Below, piece by piece: positions 33,064 to 41,360 of a stretch of 64,000 nucleotides of DNA. The DNA lies in the NCBI RefSeq assembly GCF_014905415.1, contig NZ_BNEO01000002.1, forward strand, positions 186,001-250,000. Direction: 5' to 3'. Origin of the DNA: Virgibacillus salexigens. Its GTDB lineage: Bacteria; Bacillota; Bacilli; Bacillales; Amphibacillaceae. Under the pieces are notes generated by a model. The model saw nothing but the letters and a program-made list of their open reading frames with translations. It had not been told where the DNA came from and searched no databases. The position numbers and the translations under genes are program-made. Positions within the stretch are counted from its first letter, which is position 1, and every line of letters starts with the position of its first letter.

Positions 33064-34227
33064 TTATCTTAGATCATTCTTCTTTAAGAATTCTTCTAGT
33101 CGGTCAAGGCCACACGCAAGCATGCTATGTTCATATGCGTAGGATAAACGCATGTAACCTTCTCCTAAATGAGAAAAACTCTCTCCTGGTACCAACGCAA
33201 TCTTCCCTTTTTTAACTAATTCAAGTCCAAGTTCAAAAGAACTTATTTTCTTTATCGGAAACTTAGGAAAGAAATAAAACGCTCCCTCTGGTTTCGTTAC
33301 TTCTAATCCCATATTCAATAACCGATTATATACATAGTCTCGTCGTTCTTCATAGGATACGCTCATTTTTTTGGTATCTAATAAACCATTAGTCAAGGCT
33401 TCTAATGCAGCATATTGGCTTATAGATGAAGCACAGGAGACATTGTATTGATGTACCTTTAACATATGTTGGCTGATCCATTTAGGCGCAAGTACATAAC
33501 CAATACGAAAACCTGTCATTGAATGTGATTTTGAAACACCGTTAATAACAATTGTCTTATCTTTTACCTCTGAAAAACGAGCAATTGATATGTGTTGATG
33601 GTCATAAACAAGTTCACTATAAATCTCATCTGCCAAGATAAATATCTGTTTATCCTTTAAAACAGATACCAAATCTTGTAATTCTTTTTTGGTAAAAGAT
33701 GCCCCTGTAGGATTGGAAGGATAAGGTAGTACGACACACTTGGTGTTTTCATTGATATGTCGTTCTAATGTTTTCTTTGTTAATTTCAGTTGTGTTTTTG
33801 TAGTATCCATATATATTGGATGGGCACCTGCTAAGCGAATTAAGGGTTCATATCCTGGATAAATAGGACCAGGAAGTAATACTTCGTCACCAGGGCTTAA
33901 AATCGTACGGAATGCTATATCTATGGCTTGGGATGCACCTGTAGTAACGATGACTTCAGATTCTGGATGGTAAGCAATACCATAGTTTTGTTCATTAAAT
34001 TTAGAAATAGCGTTACGTAATTCTATTATTCCGGCATTGTGAGTGTAAGTAGTCTTATTATCCATTAATGCTTTTGAGGCTGCTTGTTTTACATGTTCAG
34101 GTGTATGAAAATCTGGCTGCCCAATTGTTAATGAAATAACATCTTGTTCGTCAGAGACCATATTAAAAAATCGGCGAATTCCGGATATTTGTATTTCTTG
34201 TACATTTTTATTCAATAAGTGCTGCAT
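33064..34227 (-). CDS. patA: PLP-dependent aminotransferase PatA (N-acetyl-diaminopimelate aminotransferase)
   Basis: A 387-residue fold-type I aminotransferase of family I. The N-terminal 'DVISLTIGQPDFHTPEHV' and the PLP-lysine region 'GVSKSHSMTGFRIGY' are characteristic, with the lysine near 232. In B. subtilis PatA makes N-acetyl-LL-diaminopimelate in the acetylase branch of lysine and cell-wall synthesis. The other two enzymes of that branch, DapH and DapL, are encoded 7 kb away in this window, which supports the assignment. Other class I aminotransferases look similar. The ATG has a GGAGG-type ribosome site. Confidence 0.83.
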   Translation of the reverse strand: MQHLLNKNVQEIQISGIRRFFNMVSDEQDVISLTIGQPDFHTPEHVKQAASKALMDNKTTYTHNAGIIELRNAISKFNEQNYGIAYHPESEVIVTTGASQAIDIAFRTILSPGDEVLLPGPIYPGYEPLIRLAGAHPIYMDTTKTQLKLTKKTLERHINENTKCVVLPYPSNPTGASFTKKELQDLVSVLKDKQIFILADEIYSELVYDHQHISIARFSEVKDKTIVINGVSKSHSMTGFRIGYVLAPKWISQHMLKVHQYNVSCASSISQYAALEALTNGLLDTKKMSVSYEERRDYVYNRLLNMGLEVTKPEGAFYFFPKFPIKKISSFELGLELVKKGKIALVPGESFSHLGEGYMRLSYAYEHSMLACGLDRLEEFLKKNDLR

Positions 34228-34344
34228 TTCATAACCTCCAGGGATAAATTAATTAAATTGTTAAAAAATATTTAAAAATTTGTGATCTCGTATACATAAA
34301 AAATGGGTATACTAGGAATGTAAGTTATAAAAGGAGTGTATCAT

Positions 34345-34500
34345 ATGCGGCCAAAAACGTTAAACTTTGAACAATTAGTTGCTCGTAATAAGCGAGAATT
34401 ACTCGAAGATGAAATTAAAATTTCACAAATAGAGAAGCGTTTAGAAAATAAACAAGCTGAGATTGTTAATAAGAAAAGAAACAAAAAGATAAACATGTAG
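34345..34500 (+). CDS. FbpB-family small basic protein
   Basis: A 51-residue, lysine- and arginine-rich helical protein. 'MRPKTLNFEQLVARNKRELL' matches the FbpB family of Fur-regulated small basic proteins. In B. subtilis FbpB works with the small RNA FsrA to spare iron. No Fur box is visible upstream here, so iron control is uncertain. The ATG has an AAAGGAGTG ribosome site and the gene is followed by a terminator. Confidence 0.75.
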   Translation: MRPKTLNFEQLVARNKRELLEDEIKISQIEKRLENKQAEIVNKKRNKKINM

Positions 34501-34503
34501 ACG

Positions 34504-34540
34504 AAAACGAGAGGAAGATAAATACTTTCTCTCGTTTTAT
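34504..34540. terminator. Terminator between fbpB-like and eamA-like genes
   Basis: AAAACGAGAG and CTCTCGTTTT form the stem with an inner AAG/CTT; a T-rich tail follows on the plus strand and A residues allow some function on the minus strand. Confidence 0.8.
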
Positions 34541-34544
34541 TATT

Positions 34545-35447
34545 TTAACTAATTTGACGGGAAGATGTGTAAGGTTTTTCGGCAATTACTTGAATAAATA
34601 AAACTGCTCCGATAATACAGATCATTCCAAGCATTTGAAGTAGCGTAAATACCTCTTGAAAAAGAAAGATACCGATTAAAGTAGCTACGACTGGTTCAAC
34701 GGTTGATAATATGGATGCTTTTGAAGCCTCTGTTCTATTCAGTCCGTAGGTATAAATGATATATGCAAAAGCAGTAGGGAGGAAACCCAATCCAAATGCA
34801 TAGAAAAGAACGGCTGGGTTACTGAGTAATTCCCCTTTTTGAACAAAAGGAAAGAAAGGGGAAAGTGTAACTGCTGCAGTAATAAATGTAAATGTCGTAA
34901 TACTTAAGCTGGAATATTTATTTAGTGCAAACTTACTAAAAATACTATATAAAGAATAACCAAGCCCAGAGCCGAGTCCAAACAGAATGGCATTGTAGGA
35001 AACAGCCGTCAAATTCAACGGAATAACACCGACTACAAGACAAGTCCCGATTAATGTAAGTACTAATGCTATCATTTTTCCTTTTGTTAAAGATTCCCCA
35101 AAAAAGATAGCAGAGAAGATAGTAACAAAAGCTGGAGCAGTATAGAGTAAAGCTGTTGCTACAGGAATAGTGCTTAACTCCATAGCTGTAAATAAACAAA
35201 AATTAAAAAAAGCAATACTAAAAATCCCTGTACCTATGAAATAACGAATATCTTTTAAAGATGCGAGCTTTAACTTATTGCGAGCAAAACCGAGTAGAAA
35301 GATAACTAATAGTATTGCCGTCGTCCAAACACGTAATATGACAACTTCCATGGGAGTGAAACCGTACGTATACAAGTTTTTTACATACCAGCTAATGGTT
35401 CCCCATAATCCTGCGCCGAGAATGATGTAGAAGTAGGCAGGTTTCAA
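34545..35447 (-). CDS. EamA/DMT-family transporter
   Basis: A 300-residue membrane protein with ten hydrophobic segments arranged as two EamA repeats (about 1-140 and 150-295). 'ALLYTAPAFVTIFSAIFFGE' and 'SILSTVEPVVATLIG' are the matching repeat motifs. Family members export metabolites or amino acids; the substrate is unknown. The start is TTG at 35447 with an AAAGGTGG ribosome site. It is a single gene. Confidence 0.85.
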   Translation of the reverse strand: MKPAYFYIILGAGLWGTISWYVKNLYTYGFTPMEVVILRVWTTAILLVIFLLGFARNKLKLASLKDIRYFIGTGIFSIAFFNFCLFTAMELSTIPVATALLYTAPAFVTIFSAIFFGESLTKGKMIALVLTLIGTCLVVGVIPLNLTAVSYNAILFGLGSGLGYSLYSIFSKFALNKYSSLSITTFTFITAAVTLSPFFPFVQKGELLSNPAVLFYAFGLGFLPTAFAYIIYTYGLNRTEASKASILSTVEPVVATLIGIFLFQEVFTLLQMLGMICIIGAVLFIQVIAEKPYTSSRQIS

Positions 35448-35589
35448 TTAATAACCACCTTTCTATTTATATGTTTAGGCTATTATATCAAATCAAATTT
35501 GGTAAAGGGACAACTATTCTTCTGAAGTATAAAAAAATATAACATCGACTAAACTGCTACCAAAGATACATGAAAGAGGTGAATGCAAT

Positions 35590-35922
35590 ATGATGCTTAC
35601 TGGTCTACAGATGGATGGACTTGTACAAGCAGGTGCAGAGAAATATTGGTATATTTTGTTTTTAGTAATTGGTACTTGGATTGTTTATCGTTTCATTCGA
35701 TCTTATATTCGTTGGTCTATACGCAGACGGTCTATGACGTTGTTATCCTATATTGTGATTTGCTTGTTACTATTTAGCATCTATTTTGGAATCAGTCTCC
35801 TAAATGGCGGTTTAAATGATTCCTTTTATTATTCATTTCCATTATTTTTACAAAGCTTAGCTATATTTGGAGTTATCCTAATTTGTATTTCTGGAATTAA
35901 ACGGTGGTTGTTTAATAGGTGA
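35590..35922 (+). CDS. Small membrane protein, unknown
   Basis: A 110-residue protein with three hydrophobic segments (about 20-38, 50-70 and 82-100) and an arginine-rich loop between the first two ('RWSIRRRS'). The first of two adjacent ATGs has an AAAGAGGTG ribosome site. I recognise no family. It is a single gene with a shared terminator behind it. Confidence 0.65.
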   Translation: MMLTGLQMDGLVQAGAEKYWYILFLVIGTWIVYRFIRSYIRWSIRRRSMTLLSYIVICLLLFSIYFGISLLNGGLNDSFYYSFPLFLQSLAIFGVILICISGIKRWLFNR

Positions 35923-35935
35923 AATATAATTAAAA

Positions 35936-35983
35936 AAGAGCCTCTTCAACTATTGATCGAAGTCAATAATTGAAGAGGCTCTT
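35936..35983. terminator. Bidirectional terminator
   Basis: A perfect 14-bp stem (35936-35949 with 35970-35983) with a second inner stem (ATTGA/TCAAT) is flanked by an A run and a T-rich tail. Confidence 0.85.
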
Positions 35984-35985
35984 CT

Positions 35986-36192
35986 TTATGAATTGTCGAT
36001 TTGATTTTGTAAGTTTTCAAGCCATGAAAAAACTGGATGATGTTGTTGATTAGGAGTTTCGATATCTTCAGGTGCAGTAGACATGACAAACTCTTTTTCG
36101 TCATCTGTTAACTTTTCATATTTATCTTTTAATGTATGGGTCTGATCTGCATAACGATGCAATTCATAAACAAAATCTTTTAATTCAGTCAT
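35986..36192 (-). CDS. Small soluble protein of 68 residues, unknown
   Basis: An acidic, helical protein ('MTELKDFVYELHRYADQTH' at the start). I start it at the ATG at 36192, which has an AAAGGAGG ribosome site seven bases upstream; the longer in-frame version has none. I recognise no family. It ends against the shared terminator and is followed upstream by ykyB. Confidence 0.7.
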   Translation of the reverse strand: MTELKDFVYELHRYADQTHTLKDKYEKLTDDEKEFVMSTAPEDIETPNQQHHPVFSWLENLQNQIDNS

Positions 36193-36265
36193 TCCCAATC
36201 CTCCTTTTACATACATATAGCCTTATTGGAAATAGGTTAAACATGTAAAGAGGATGATTTTTTAA

Positions 36266-36730
36266 TTAGCTTCGATGTGATTTTGACGGAGGCCATTCCA
36301 TCTTTCCTAGAGAGGAGGGAGTGAAATAGGTAGAAGCGTAATTTTTTTTAATGGTATTTATATTTTTCTTTGGTTTCCAGTCAATATACCTGTAAATGAC
36401 TTTCTTGGCTTGGGATAATGACATTTTTGCTTGTGGGTTTCGATAGTTTTCATCTAATGATCCTAGGTGCTCCAATTCTTTAAAGTCGTGTTTGGTTGGA
36501 GGGACGTGAAAGTAATAATTAGCAACTTTAACTAAAAGCGTAGAGTGCTGATTACTGTATTTTGGATGCTTAGAAAAATGAAGTCCAACTTTAATAGCTT
36601 TCTTTTCGGACAGTAGTCGATGAATTGCTTCTTTCTTAATAAAGTAGAGGTGTTTTGGTTCGGGAGCTGTTTTAGCGTGACGATTAATCGTATAAAGTGC
36701 CTTCGCAATGTCTTCTAATTTATCACTCAT
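36266..36730 (-). CDS. ykyB: YkyB-family protein
   Basis: A 154-residue basic soluble protein that matches YkyB: 'IAKALYTINRHAKTAPEPKHLYFIK' in the N-terminal part (cited in part), then 'KIGLHFSKHP'-like 'VGLHFSKHPKYSNQHSTLLV'. Function is unknown. In B. subtilis ykyB lies near ykuC-ykuL, so its place here fits the syntenic block that holds ykuE, ykuL and the dap genes. The ATG has an AGGAGGAG ribosome site. Confidence 0.83.
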   Translation of the reverse strand: MSDKLEDIAKALYTINRHAKTAPEPKHLYFIKKEAIHRLLSEKKAIKVGLHFSKHPKYSNQHSTLLVKVANYYFHVPPTKHDFKELEHLGSLDENYRNPQAKMSLSQAKKVIYRYIDWKPKKNINTIKKNYASTYFTPSSLGKMEWPPSKSHRS

Positions 36731-36784
36731 GTATTCTCCTCCTTTTCATCCTATTATAATAGCTTGTCTTTATCCTATCGCAAA

Positions 36785-36805
36785 GGCTCTAGTGTTGCAA
36801 GAGCC
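36785..36805 (-). terminator. Short hairpin downstream of the SCO gene
   Basis: GGCTCT and AGAGCC form a 6-bp stem followed by TTTG on the minus strand. It is a weak candidate terminator for the SCO-family gene. Confidence 0.4.
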
Positions 36806-36851
36806 ATTCTATAAAAGTAAAAAAGGAGGAAAAGGAACGAACCTTTTGCTC

Positions 36852-37427
36852 CTACTTAAAGCCTTTAATGGTTTCTACAATTTTTTCCACTTCTGCTGGT
36901 TGAATACCAGAGTATTTGTAAATGAAATTGCCCTCTGGTGAAACAAGAAAAAACTGATTACTATGCATTACTTGATCAGAATCTGGGCTATTCTCTAATG
37001 GTGCTTTAAAGGATTTGATCGAGAACGCTTTAATTTTGTCAAAATCATAACCAGTCAGGAAGTCCCAATTGTCAAAAGTAGCACCTCTTGATTTTCCAAA
37101 TTTTTTTAATTTCTGAGGCGTATCATTTTCTGGATCTACACTAAACGATACAAGCCGTACATCATCTAAGCCTTCTTCTTTAAGCTGTGCTTGAAGTTTC
37201 GCCATATTTGAAGTCATTGGAGGACAGACTGTTTCACAATTGGTAAAAACAAAATCAGCTACCCAAAACTCTCCATCTAAATCACTTTTCGAGATAGTCT
37301 TCCCATCTTGATTTGTAAAAGAAAAATCGTTCACTTCTTCAGAATAATCTCCCTCATATTCGTTTCCGCAGGCAACAAGAAATAATAATACTGTTAATGG
37401 TAATAGCAGTTTACAAGAAACTTTCAT
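36852..37427 (-). CDS. SCO1/SenC-family lipoprotein
   Basis: A 191-residue lipoprotein with lipobox 'LVAC' and a thioredoxin-like domain. The copper-binding 'CETVC' motif and the distal histidine in 'HSNQFFLVSPEG' are both present. SCO proteins deliver copper to the CuA centre of cytochrome c oxidase. Start at the ATG at 37427, with GGAGGGG upstream. No oxidase gene is nearby. The B. subtilis equivalent is YpmQ. Confidence 0.88.
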   Translation of the reverse strand: MKVSCKLLLPLTVLLFLVACGNEYEGDYSEEVNDFSFTNQDGKTISKSDLDGEFWVADFVFTNCETVCPPMTSNMAKLQAQLKEEGLDDVRLVSFSVDPENDTPQKLKKFGKSRGATFDNWDFLTGYDFDKIKAFSIKSFKAPLENSPDSDQVMHSNQFFLVSPEGNFIYKYSGIQPAEVEKIVETIKGFK

Positions 37428-37529
37428 ATGTAAAAACCCCTCCATATGGATGAAATCCCATTTAGTTTAGCATGGGGGAAAAGAAAATACCATGTATAAT
37501 TTGTTAACGTTTCCCCCTATGCTGCCATT

Positions 37530-38387
37530 TTAACGCTGCCCCTCAAGTGTATACAAGTGAATTTCTGGTTTACACAAAAATCGGTATGGGAGGCGTGTTG
37601 TACCAATACCACTGTTTACATATAAAAGTAATTTGTCTTGACCAATCCAGTATTTTCCTTGAACATACTTTTCTGCATAGGATGGGGTATAAAGATGTCC
37701 GATAAATGGGAATCGAACTTGCCCTCCATGGCTATGCCCCGATAATTGCACATCAACAGGATAATGAACGACTGTATCTGCATAGTCTGGTTCATGAGCT
37801 AACAAAATGGTGAATAAATCTGGATTCGCCTGATGCAGTGTAGTATCCATGTTTGGTTTTCCAAGCATTACATCATCTATACCTGCAAGAACCATTTTGT
37901 TCCCCTTAACGTCGATCGTTGTATGGCTATTTTGCAATAACGTAAAACCAGCGTTTTCCATTACTTCTAACACTACTTCGGTTCCATAGCCGCCATGATC
38001 ATGGTTTCCATATATCCAGTATTTGCCATGTGGTGCATGTAGTTTTGCTAATGTTTGGATAATCGTTTCATTCCAATGATAGGTATGGGGCTTATCAACT
38101 AAGTCACCAGTAAAAACCAGGAGATCGGGATTTAGCCCATTGATTTTTGAGACTAATTCATTTAGTTGTTCCAGTGTATAGTGAAAACCGATATGTGTAT
38201 CAGAAAACTGCACGATCTTAAAATTGGTAAATGCTTGAGATAACTTATCGGAAACAATTTTATTCTTATTTATATGAAGAAGCACTGGTTCAATTTCCTT
38301 AGCGTAGTAATAAGTTCCACCACTTAACCCTAGTAAAGCTAGTAAGCTGCCAAGTGCTTTTTTTAAAAACGATCTTCTATTCATCAT
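37530..38387 (-). CDS. ykuE: Tat-exported metallophosphoesterase YkuE
   Basis: A 285-residue protein with a twin-arginine signal ('NRRSFLKK' then a hydrophobic stretch). The metal-binding motifs of calcineurin-like phosphoesterases appear in order: 'FSDTHIG', 'GDLVD', 'GNHDHGG', 'AHEPD' and 'GHSHGGQ'. B. subtilis YkuE is a known substrate of the TatAyCy pathway and stays in the cell wall. Of several clustered ATGs I choose 38387, seven bases from GAAAGGT. No tat gene is in the window. Confidence 0.9.
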   Translation of the reverse strand: MMNRRSFLKKALGSLLALLGLSGGTYYYAKEIEPVLLHINKNKIVSDKLSQAFTNFKIVQFSDTHIGFHYTLEQLNELVSKINGLNPDLLVFTGDLVDKPHTYHWNETIIQTLAKLHAPHGKYWIYGNHDHGGYGTEVVLEVMENAGFTLLQNSHTTIDVKGNKMVLAGIDDVMLGKPNMDTTLHQANPDLFTILLAHEPDYADTVVHYPVDVQLSGHSHGGQVRFPFIGHLYTPSYAEKYVQGKYWIGQDKLLLYVNSGIGTTRLPYRFLCKPEIHLYTLEGQR

Positions 38388-38542
38388 AGTCATACCTTTC
38401 GGACTTCAATTAAATCTATAAATTAGTTTATCATAACTTGCTGCAAATAAATGTTTTATCTGCAAAAGTAACAGCTACTAGCTTAGGATATCTAGTAGAA
38501 AATAGCAATACATATTTTTATAGATATGACAAAGAAAAGGAC

Positions 38543-38577
38543 AAAAAAACATGCTGCACAAAGCAGCATGTTTTTTA
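38543..38577 (-). terminator. Terminator of the czrA-czcD operon
   Basis: AAAAAACATGCTGC and GCAGCATGTTTTTT form a long stem with a five-base loop, with T runs on both strands; it lies just after czcD. Confidence 0.87.
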
Positions 38578-38589
38578 TAGAAATTTGTT

Positions 38590-39507
38590 TTAAGGACAAG
38601 AATTACAATCTTTCTGAATAGTAGTATGGATTCCTTCCATTTGCAGTGTAGAGTGAGATATATTGAATTGTTTTTTTAAGAGTTGATTTGCATTATTTAA
38701 TAACTCGTCTCGATTAACCGATTCATCCACGACTAAATGACAGCTTAAAGCTGGGAATTCAGAAGTAATTGACCAAACATGTAGATCGTGCACATCTTTT
38801 ATTCCTGTTAAGCTCTTTAGGTTACGTTTAATTTCTTTAATATCAACATGACTTGGCTTGCCCTCCATTAATATATGAATCGATTCGCGTGTTACTCGAT
38901 AACCGGAAACCAATATCAATATAGCTACAATTACACTTGCAATTGGATCTGCAATATTCCAGTCAAAAAGCAAGATAAGAATTCCGGCAATAATAGCACC
39001 AACAGAACCTAAGAGATCACCAAGGACATGCAATAATGCACTTTTAATATTCAGGTTTTCTTCTGAATCTCCTCGCATCAGCATCCAAGCAACGACGACA
39101 TTAACAATCAAGCCTACAATTGCGATAATCATCATATTTGCACTTACATTCGGTGGTTCAATAAAACGATGAAATGCTTCATAAAAGATGTATATGGAAA
39201 TTACAATTAACGTTATGCCATTAATGAATGCTGCAATTATTTCAAACCTTCGGTAACCATATGTTTTAGAAGATGTAGCTTGACGTTCACCGATTTTAAA
39301 AGCTAATAAGCTTAGACCGAGAGCAGCTGCATCACTAAGCATATGTCCAGCATCAGATAATAAGGCAAGGCTATTTGTTACATACCCCCCAATTGCTTCA
39401 ATAACCATGAAAGCTGTAATGAGGATAAAGCTCCAAAAAAGCACTTTCTTATTACTAGTATGGTGATGATGACCATGTGAATGATCGTGGTGATGCTCGT
39501 GTCCCAT
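38590..39507 (-). CDS. czcD: Cation diffusion facilitator, Zn2+/Cd2+ exporter CzcD
   Basis: A 305-residue CDF transporter with six membrane segments and a histidine-rich N-terminus (about ten His in the first 17 residues). 'SDAGHMLSDAAALGLS' is the transport site in segment 2 and 'LHVLGDLLGSVGA' the matching site in segment 5. It exports zinc, cadmium or cobalt in exchange for H+/K+. It follows the CzrA regulator gene by 12 bp in one operon. Confidence 0.93.
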   Translation of the reverse strand: MGHEHHHDHSHGHHHHTSNKKVLFWSFILITAFMVIEAIGGYVTNSLALLSDAGHMLSDAAALGLSLLAFKIGERQATSSKTYGYRRFEIIAAFINGITLIVISIYIFYEAFHRFIEPPNVSANMMIIAIVGLIVNVVVAWMLMRGDSEENLNIKSALLHVLGDLLGSVGAIIAGILILLFDWNIADPIASVIVAILILVSGYRVTRESIHILMEGKPSHVDIKEIKRNLKSLTGIKDVHDLHVWSITSEFPALSCHLVVDESVNRDELLNNANQLLKKQFNISHSTLQMEGIHTTIQKDCNSCP

Positions 39508-39519
39508 AAAAAAAACCTC

Positions 39520-39822
39520 CTAACTAGTATGCTTACTATGTTCAATCGATTGTTCTAATAAATTCATCACATGATAATCATCTGGTGAATAATAGTACAT
39601 CGTTTTTTCGCGCCGATTTTTCACTAATCGTAACTGTTTTAGATATTTTAATTGATGAGAGATGGTTGATTGATTCATATTCAGATGCCCTGCAATTTCA
39701 CTGACAGAACATTCTTTATGAAATAGCAAATGCAGTATTTTAATTCGTGTAGGATCTGACAATGCCTTAAATGTCTGGGATATGTGATCAATTAACTTTT
39801 CATCAATTGGGTGGTAATCCAT
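39520..39822 (-). CDS. czrA: ArsR/SmtB-type zinc repressor CzrA
   Basis: A 100-residue winged-helix repressor. The DNA-binding helix is 'NMNQSTISHQLKYLKQLRLV'. The C-terminal alpha-5 site keeps the CzrA ligand pattern D-x-H-N10-H-x2-H ('DDYHVMNLLEQSIEHSKH'), which binds Zn2+ between subunits. It has no alpha-3 cysteines, so it is a zinc/cobalt sensor rather than a cadmium/lead or arsenite sensor. It precedes czcD, which it should repress. Confidence 0.9.
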   Translation of the reverse strand: MDYHPIDEKLIDHISQTFKALSDPTRIKILHLLFHKECSVSEIAGHLNMNQSTISHQLKYLKQLRLVKNRREKTMYYYSPDDYHVMNLLEQSIEHSKHTS

Positions 39823-39840
39823 ATTATCCTCTCCAGTACT

Positions 39841-39887
39841 ATATGATCATATGCTCATATTATAACTAAAAGCTTTGGTTTTTTCAA
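39841..39887 (-). promoter_or_regulatory. czrA promoter and operator
   Basis: On the minus strand TTGAAA (39887-39882) and TATAAT (39864-39859) are 17 bp apart. The imperfect palindrome at 39860-39841 (containing ATATGATCATAT) starts at the -10 box and covers the start site, as in ArsR-family operators. Confidence 0.85.
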
Positions 39888-40032
39888 TTCTTTTGTAAAC
39901 ATTTCATCTTTTGTGAGTGAATATGGTAAAATATAGATTGACGTTTGTTCCATCTTACTATTTACCAATAGGAGATAAACAATTCAATTGACGATTAACC
40001 TTTTAGAAAGAAAGTGATTAAGGGGTGATGTG

Positions 40033-40473
40033 ATGAGTATGTTGCAAGAAAAACAACTGACGGATCTAACTGTGGGTGATGTGATGATTTCTTCAGAGAA
40101 AGTAGCTCATGTACAAGTGAATAATCCATTAGAACATGCTTTACTTGTGTTAGTAAAGTCTGGTTACTCAGCGATTCCTGTTCTTGATTCTTCTTATAAA
40201 TTATTAGGGACAATAGCAAAAACAAATATCTTAAATCAAATACTTGGACTTGAACGGTTCGAATTCGAAAGGCTATCGGATATAATTGTAGAAGAAGTAT
40301 TGAATGAAGATATTCCATGCTTAACAAAGAGCGATAGTTTATTAAAGGGATTGCATTCCGTGATTAACCATCCATTTGTTTGTGTAGCCGATGAAGAAGG
40401 TTATTTTGATGGGATACTAACAAGAAGAGCTATTTTAAAGCAAGTTAAAAAAGATATATATTCAAAAAAGTAA
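40033..40473 (+). CDS. darB: CBS-domain c-di-AMP receptor DarB (YkuL, CbpB)
   Basis: A 146-residue protein made of two CBS domains (about 10-70 and 80-140). It matches YkuL/DarB of B. subtilis and CbpB of Listeria, which bind c-di-AMP and, when free of it, stimulate the (p)ppGpp synthetase Rel and pyruvate carboxylase. The start ATG at 40033 follows AAGGGGTGA; a second ATG at 40039 is also possible. Its place upstream of dapH is the B. subtilis order. Confidence 0.85.
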   Translation: MSMLQEKQLTDLTVGDVMISSEKVAHVQVNNPLEHALLVLVKSGYSAIPVLDSSYKLLGTIAKTNILNQILGLERFEFERLSDIIVEEVLNEDIPCLTKSDSLLKGLHSVINHPFVCVADEEGYFDGILTRRAILKQVKKDIYSKK

Positions 40474-40477
40474 TTGT

Positions 40478-40508
40478 ACCATCCCTGTCCAATGCAGGGG
40501 TGTTTTTT
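40478..40508 (+). terminator. Terminator after darB
   Basis: CCCTG and CAGGG with flanking CA-TG pairs form the stem, followed by six T. Confidence 0.75.
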
Positions 40509-40624
40509 AATGGTCATTTTTTGTTTCTCTTTTAATGAATCAAGAAAGGAAATAGATATTAATTGTAAGTATAAAAACGATCTGCTAAATTAAGAGTTAG
40601 TACATATATAGGAGGAATACAAAC

Positions 40625-41344
40625 ATGAATATGATGGATGCAAATGAAATTATAAATTTTATCTCTAATAGTGAGAAACAGACCCCTGTAAAGGTATATG
40701 TGAAAGGTGCAGATTTAAATCAACTGCAACTTGATGAATCTGTGCAATCATTTATTGAATCAAAAAGTGGAGTTATCTTTGGTGAATGGGACAAAGTAAA
40801 AGAAGTTCTAAACAATAATCAACAGGTTATTACAGATTATGTAATCGAAAACGATCGCCGTAATTCTGCGATTCCATTATTAGACCTAAAGGGAGTTAAT
40901 GCGCGAATTGAACCAGGAGCAATTATTCGTGATCAAGTAGAAATAGGCGATGGCTGCGTCATTATGATGGGAGCTATGATCAATATAGGCTCTGTTGTTG
41001 GTGAGGGGACAATGATCGATATGAATGCTGTTTTAGGTGGACGAGCAACTGTTGGTAAAAATTGTCATATTGGTGCTGGAACGGTTCTTGCGGGTGTTAT
41101 TGAACCACCATCTGCCAAACCTGTCGTCGTTGAAGATGATGTAGTGATTGGTGCTAATGTAGTTGTGCTGGAAGGAGTTACGATTGGTAAGGGGTCAATT
41201 GTTGCTGCGGGTGCAGTTGTAACAAAAGATGTTGCCCCTAACACACTAGTTGCTGGTACTCCTGCAAAAGTATTAAAAGAAATTGACGATAGTACAAAAT
41301 CAAAAACGGAGATTAAGCAAGAGCTTCGCAAATTGAATGATTAA
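40625..41344 (+). CDS. dapH: Tetrahydrodipicolinate N-acetyltransferase DapH
   Basis: A 239-residue enzyme. An N-terminal alpha/beta part is followed from about 90 to 205 by left-handed beta-helix hexapeptide repeats ('[20 protein letters not shown]'). It transfers acetyl from acetyl-CoA to tetrahydrodipicolinate in the diaminopimelate pathway for lysine and peptidoglycan. An AGGAGG ribosome site precedes the ATG. dapL follows after 16 bp. No lysine riboswitch is visible upstream. Confidence 0.95.
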   Translation: MNMMDANEIINFISNSEKQTPVKVYVKGADLNQLQLDESVQSFIESKSGVIFGEWDKVKEVLNNNQQVITDYVIENDRRNSAIPLLDLKGVNARIEPGAIIRDQVEIGDGCVIMMGAMINIGSVVGEGTMIDMNAVLGGRATVGKNCHIGAGTVLAGVIEPPSAKPVVVEDDVVIGANVVVLEGVTIGKGSIVAAGAVVTKDVAPNTLVAGTPAKVLKEIDDSTKSKTEIKQELRKLND

Positions 41345-41360
41345 ATAGGGGACTATTAAA

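Noticed and set aside
34228-34344. Fur box upstream of the FbpB-like gene
   Set aside because: No sequence close to GATAATGATTATC is present.
40900-41250. Tandem DNA repeat
   Set aside because: The periodicity comes from hexapeptide repeats of the DapH beta helix, not from a DNA repeat or CRISPR.
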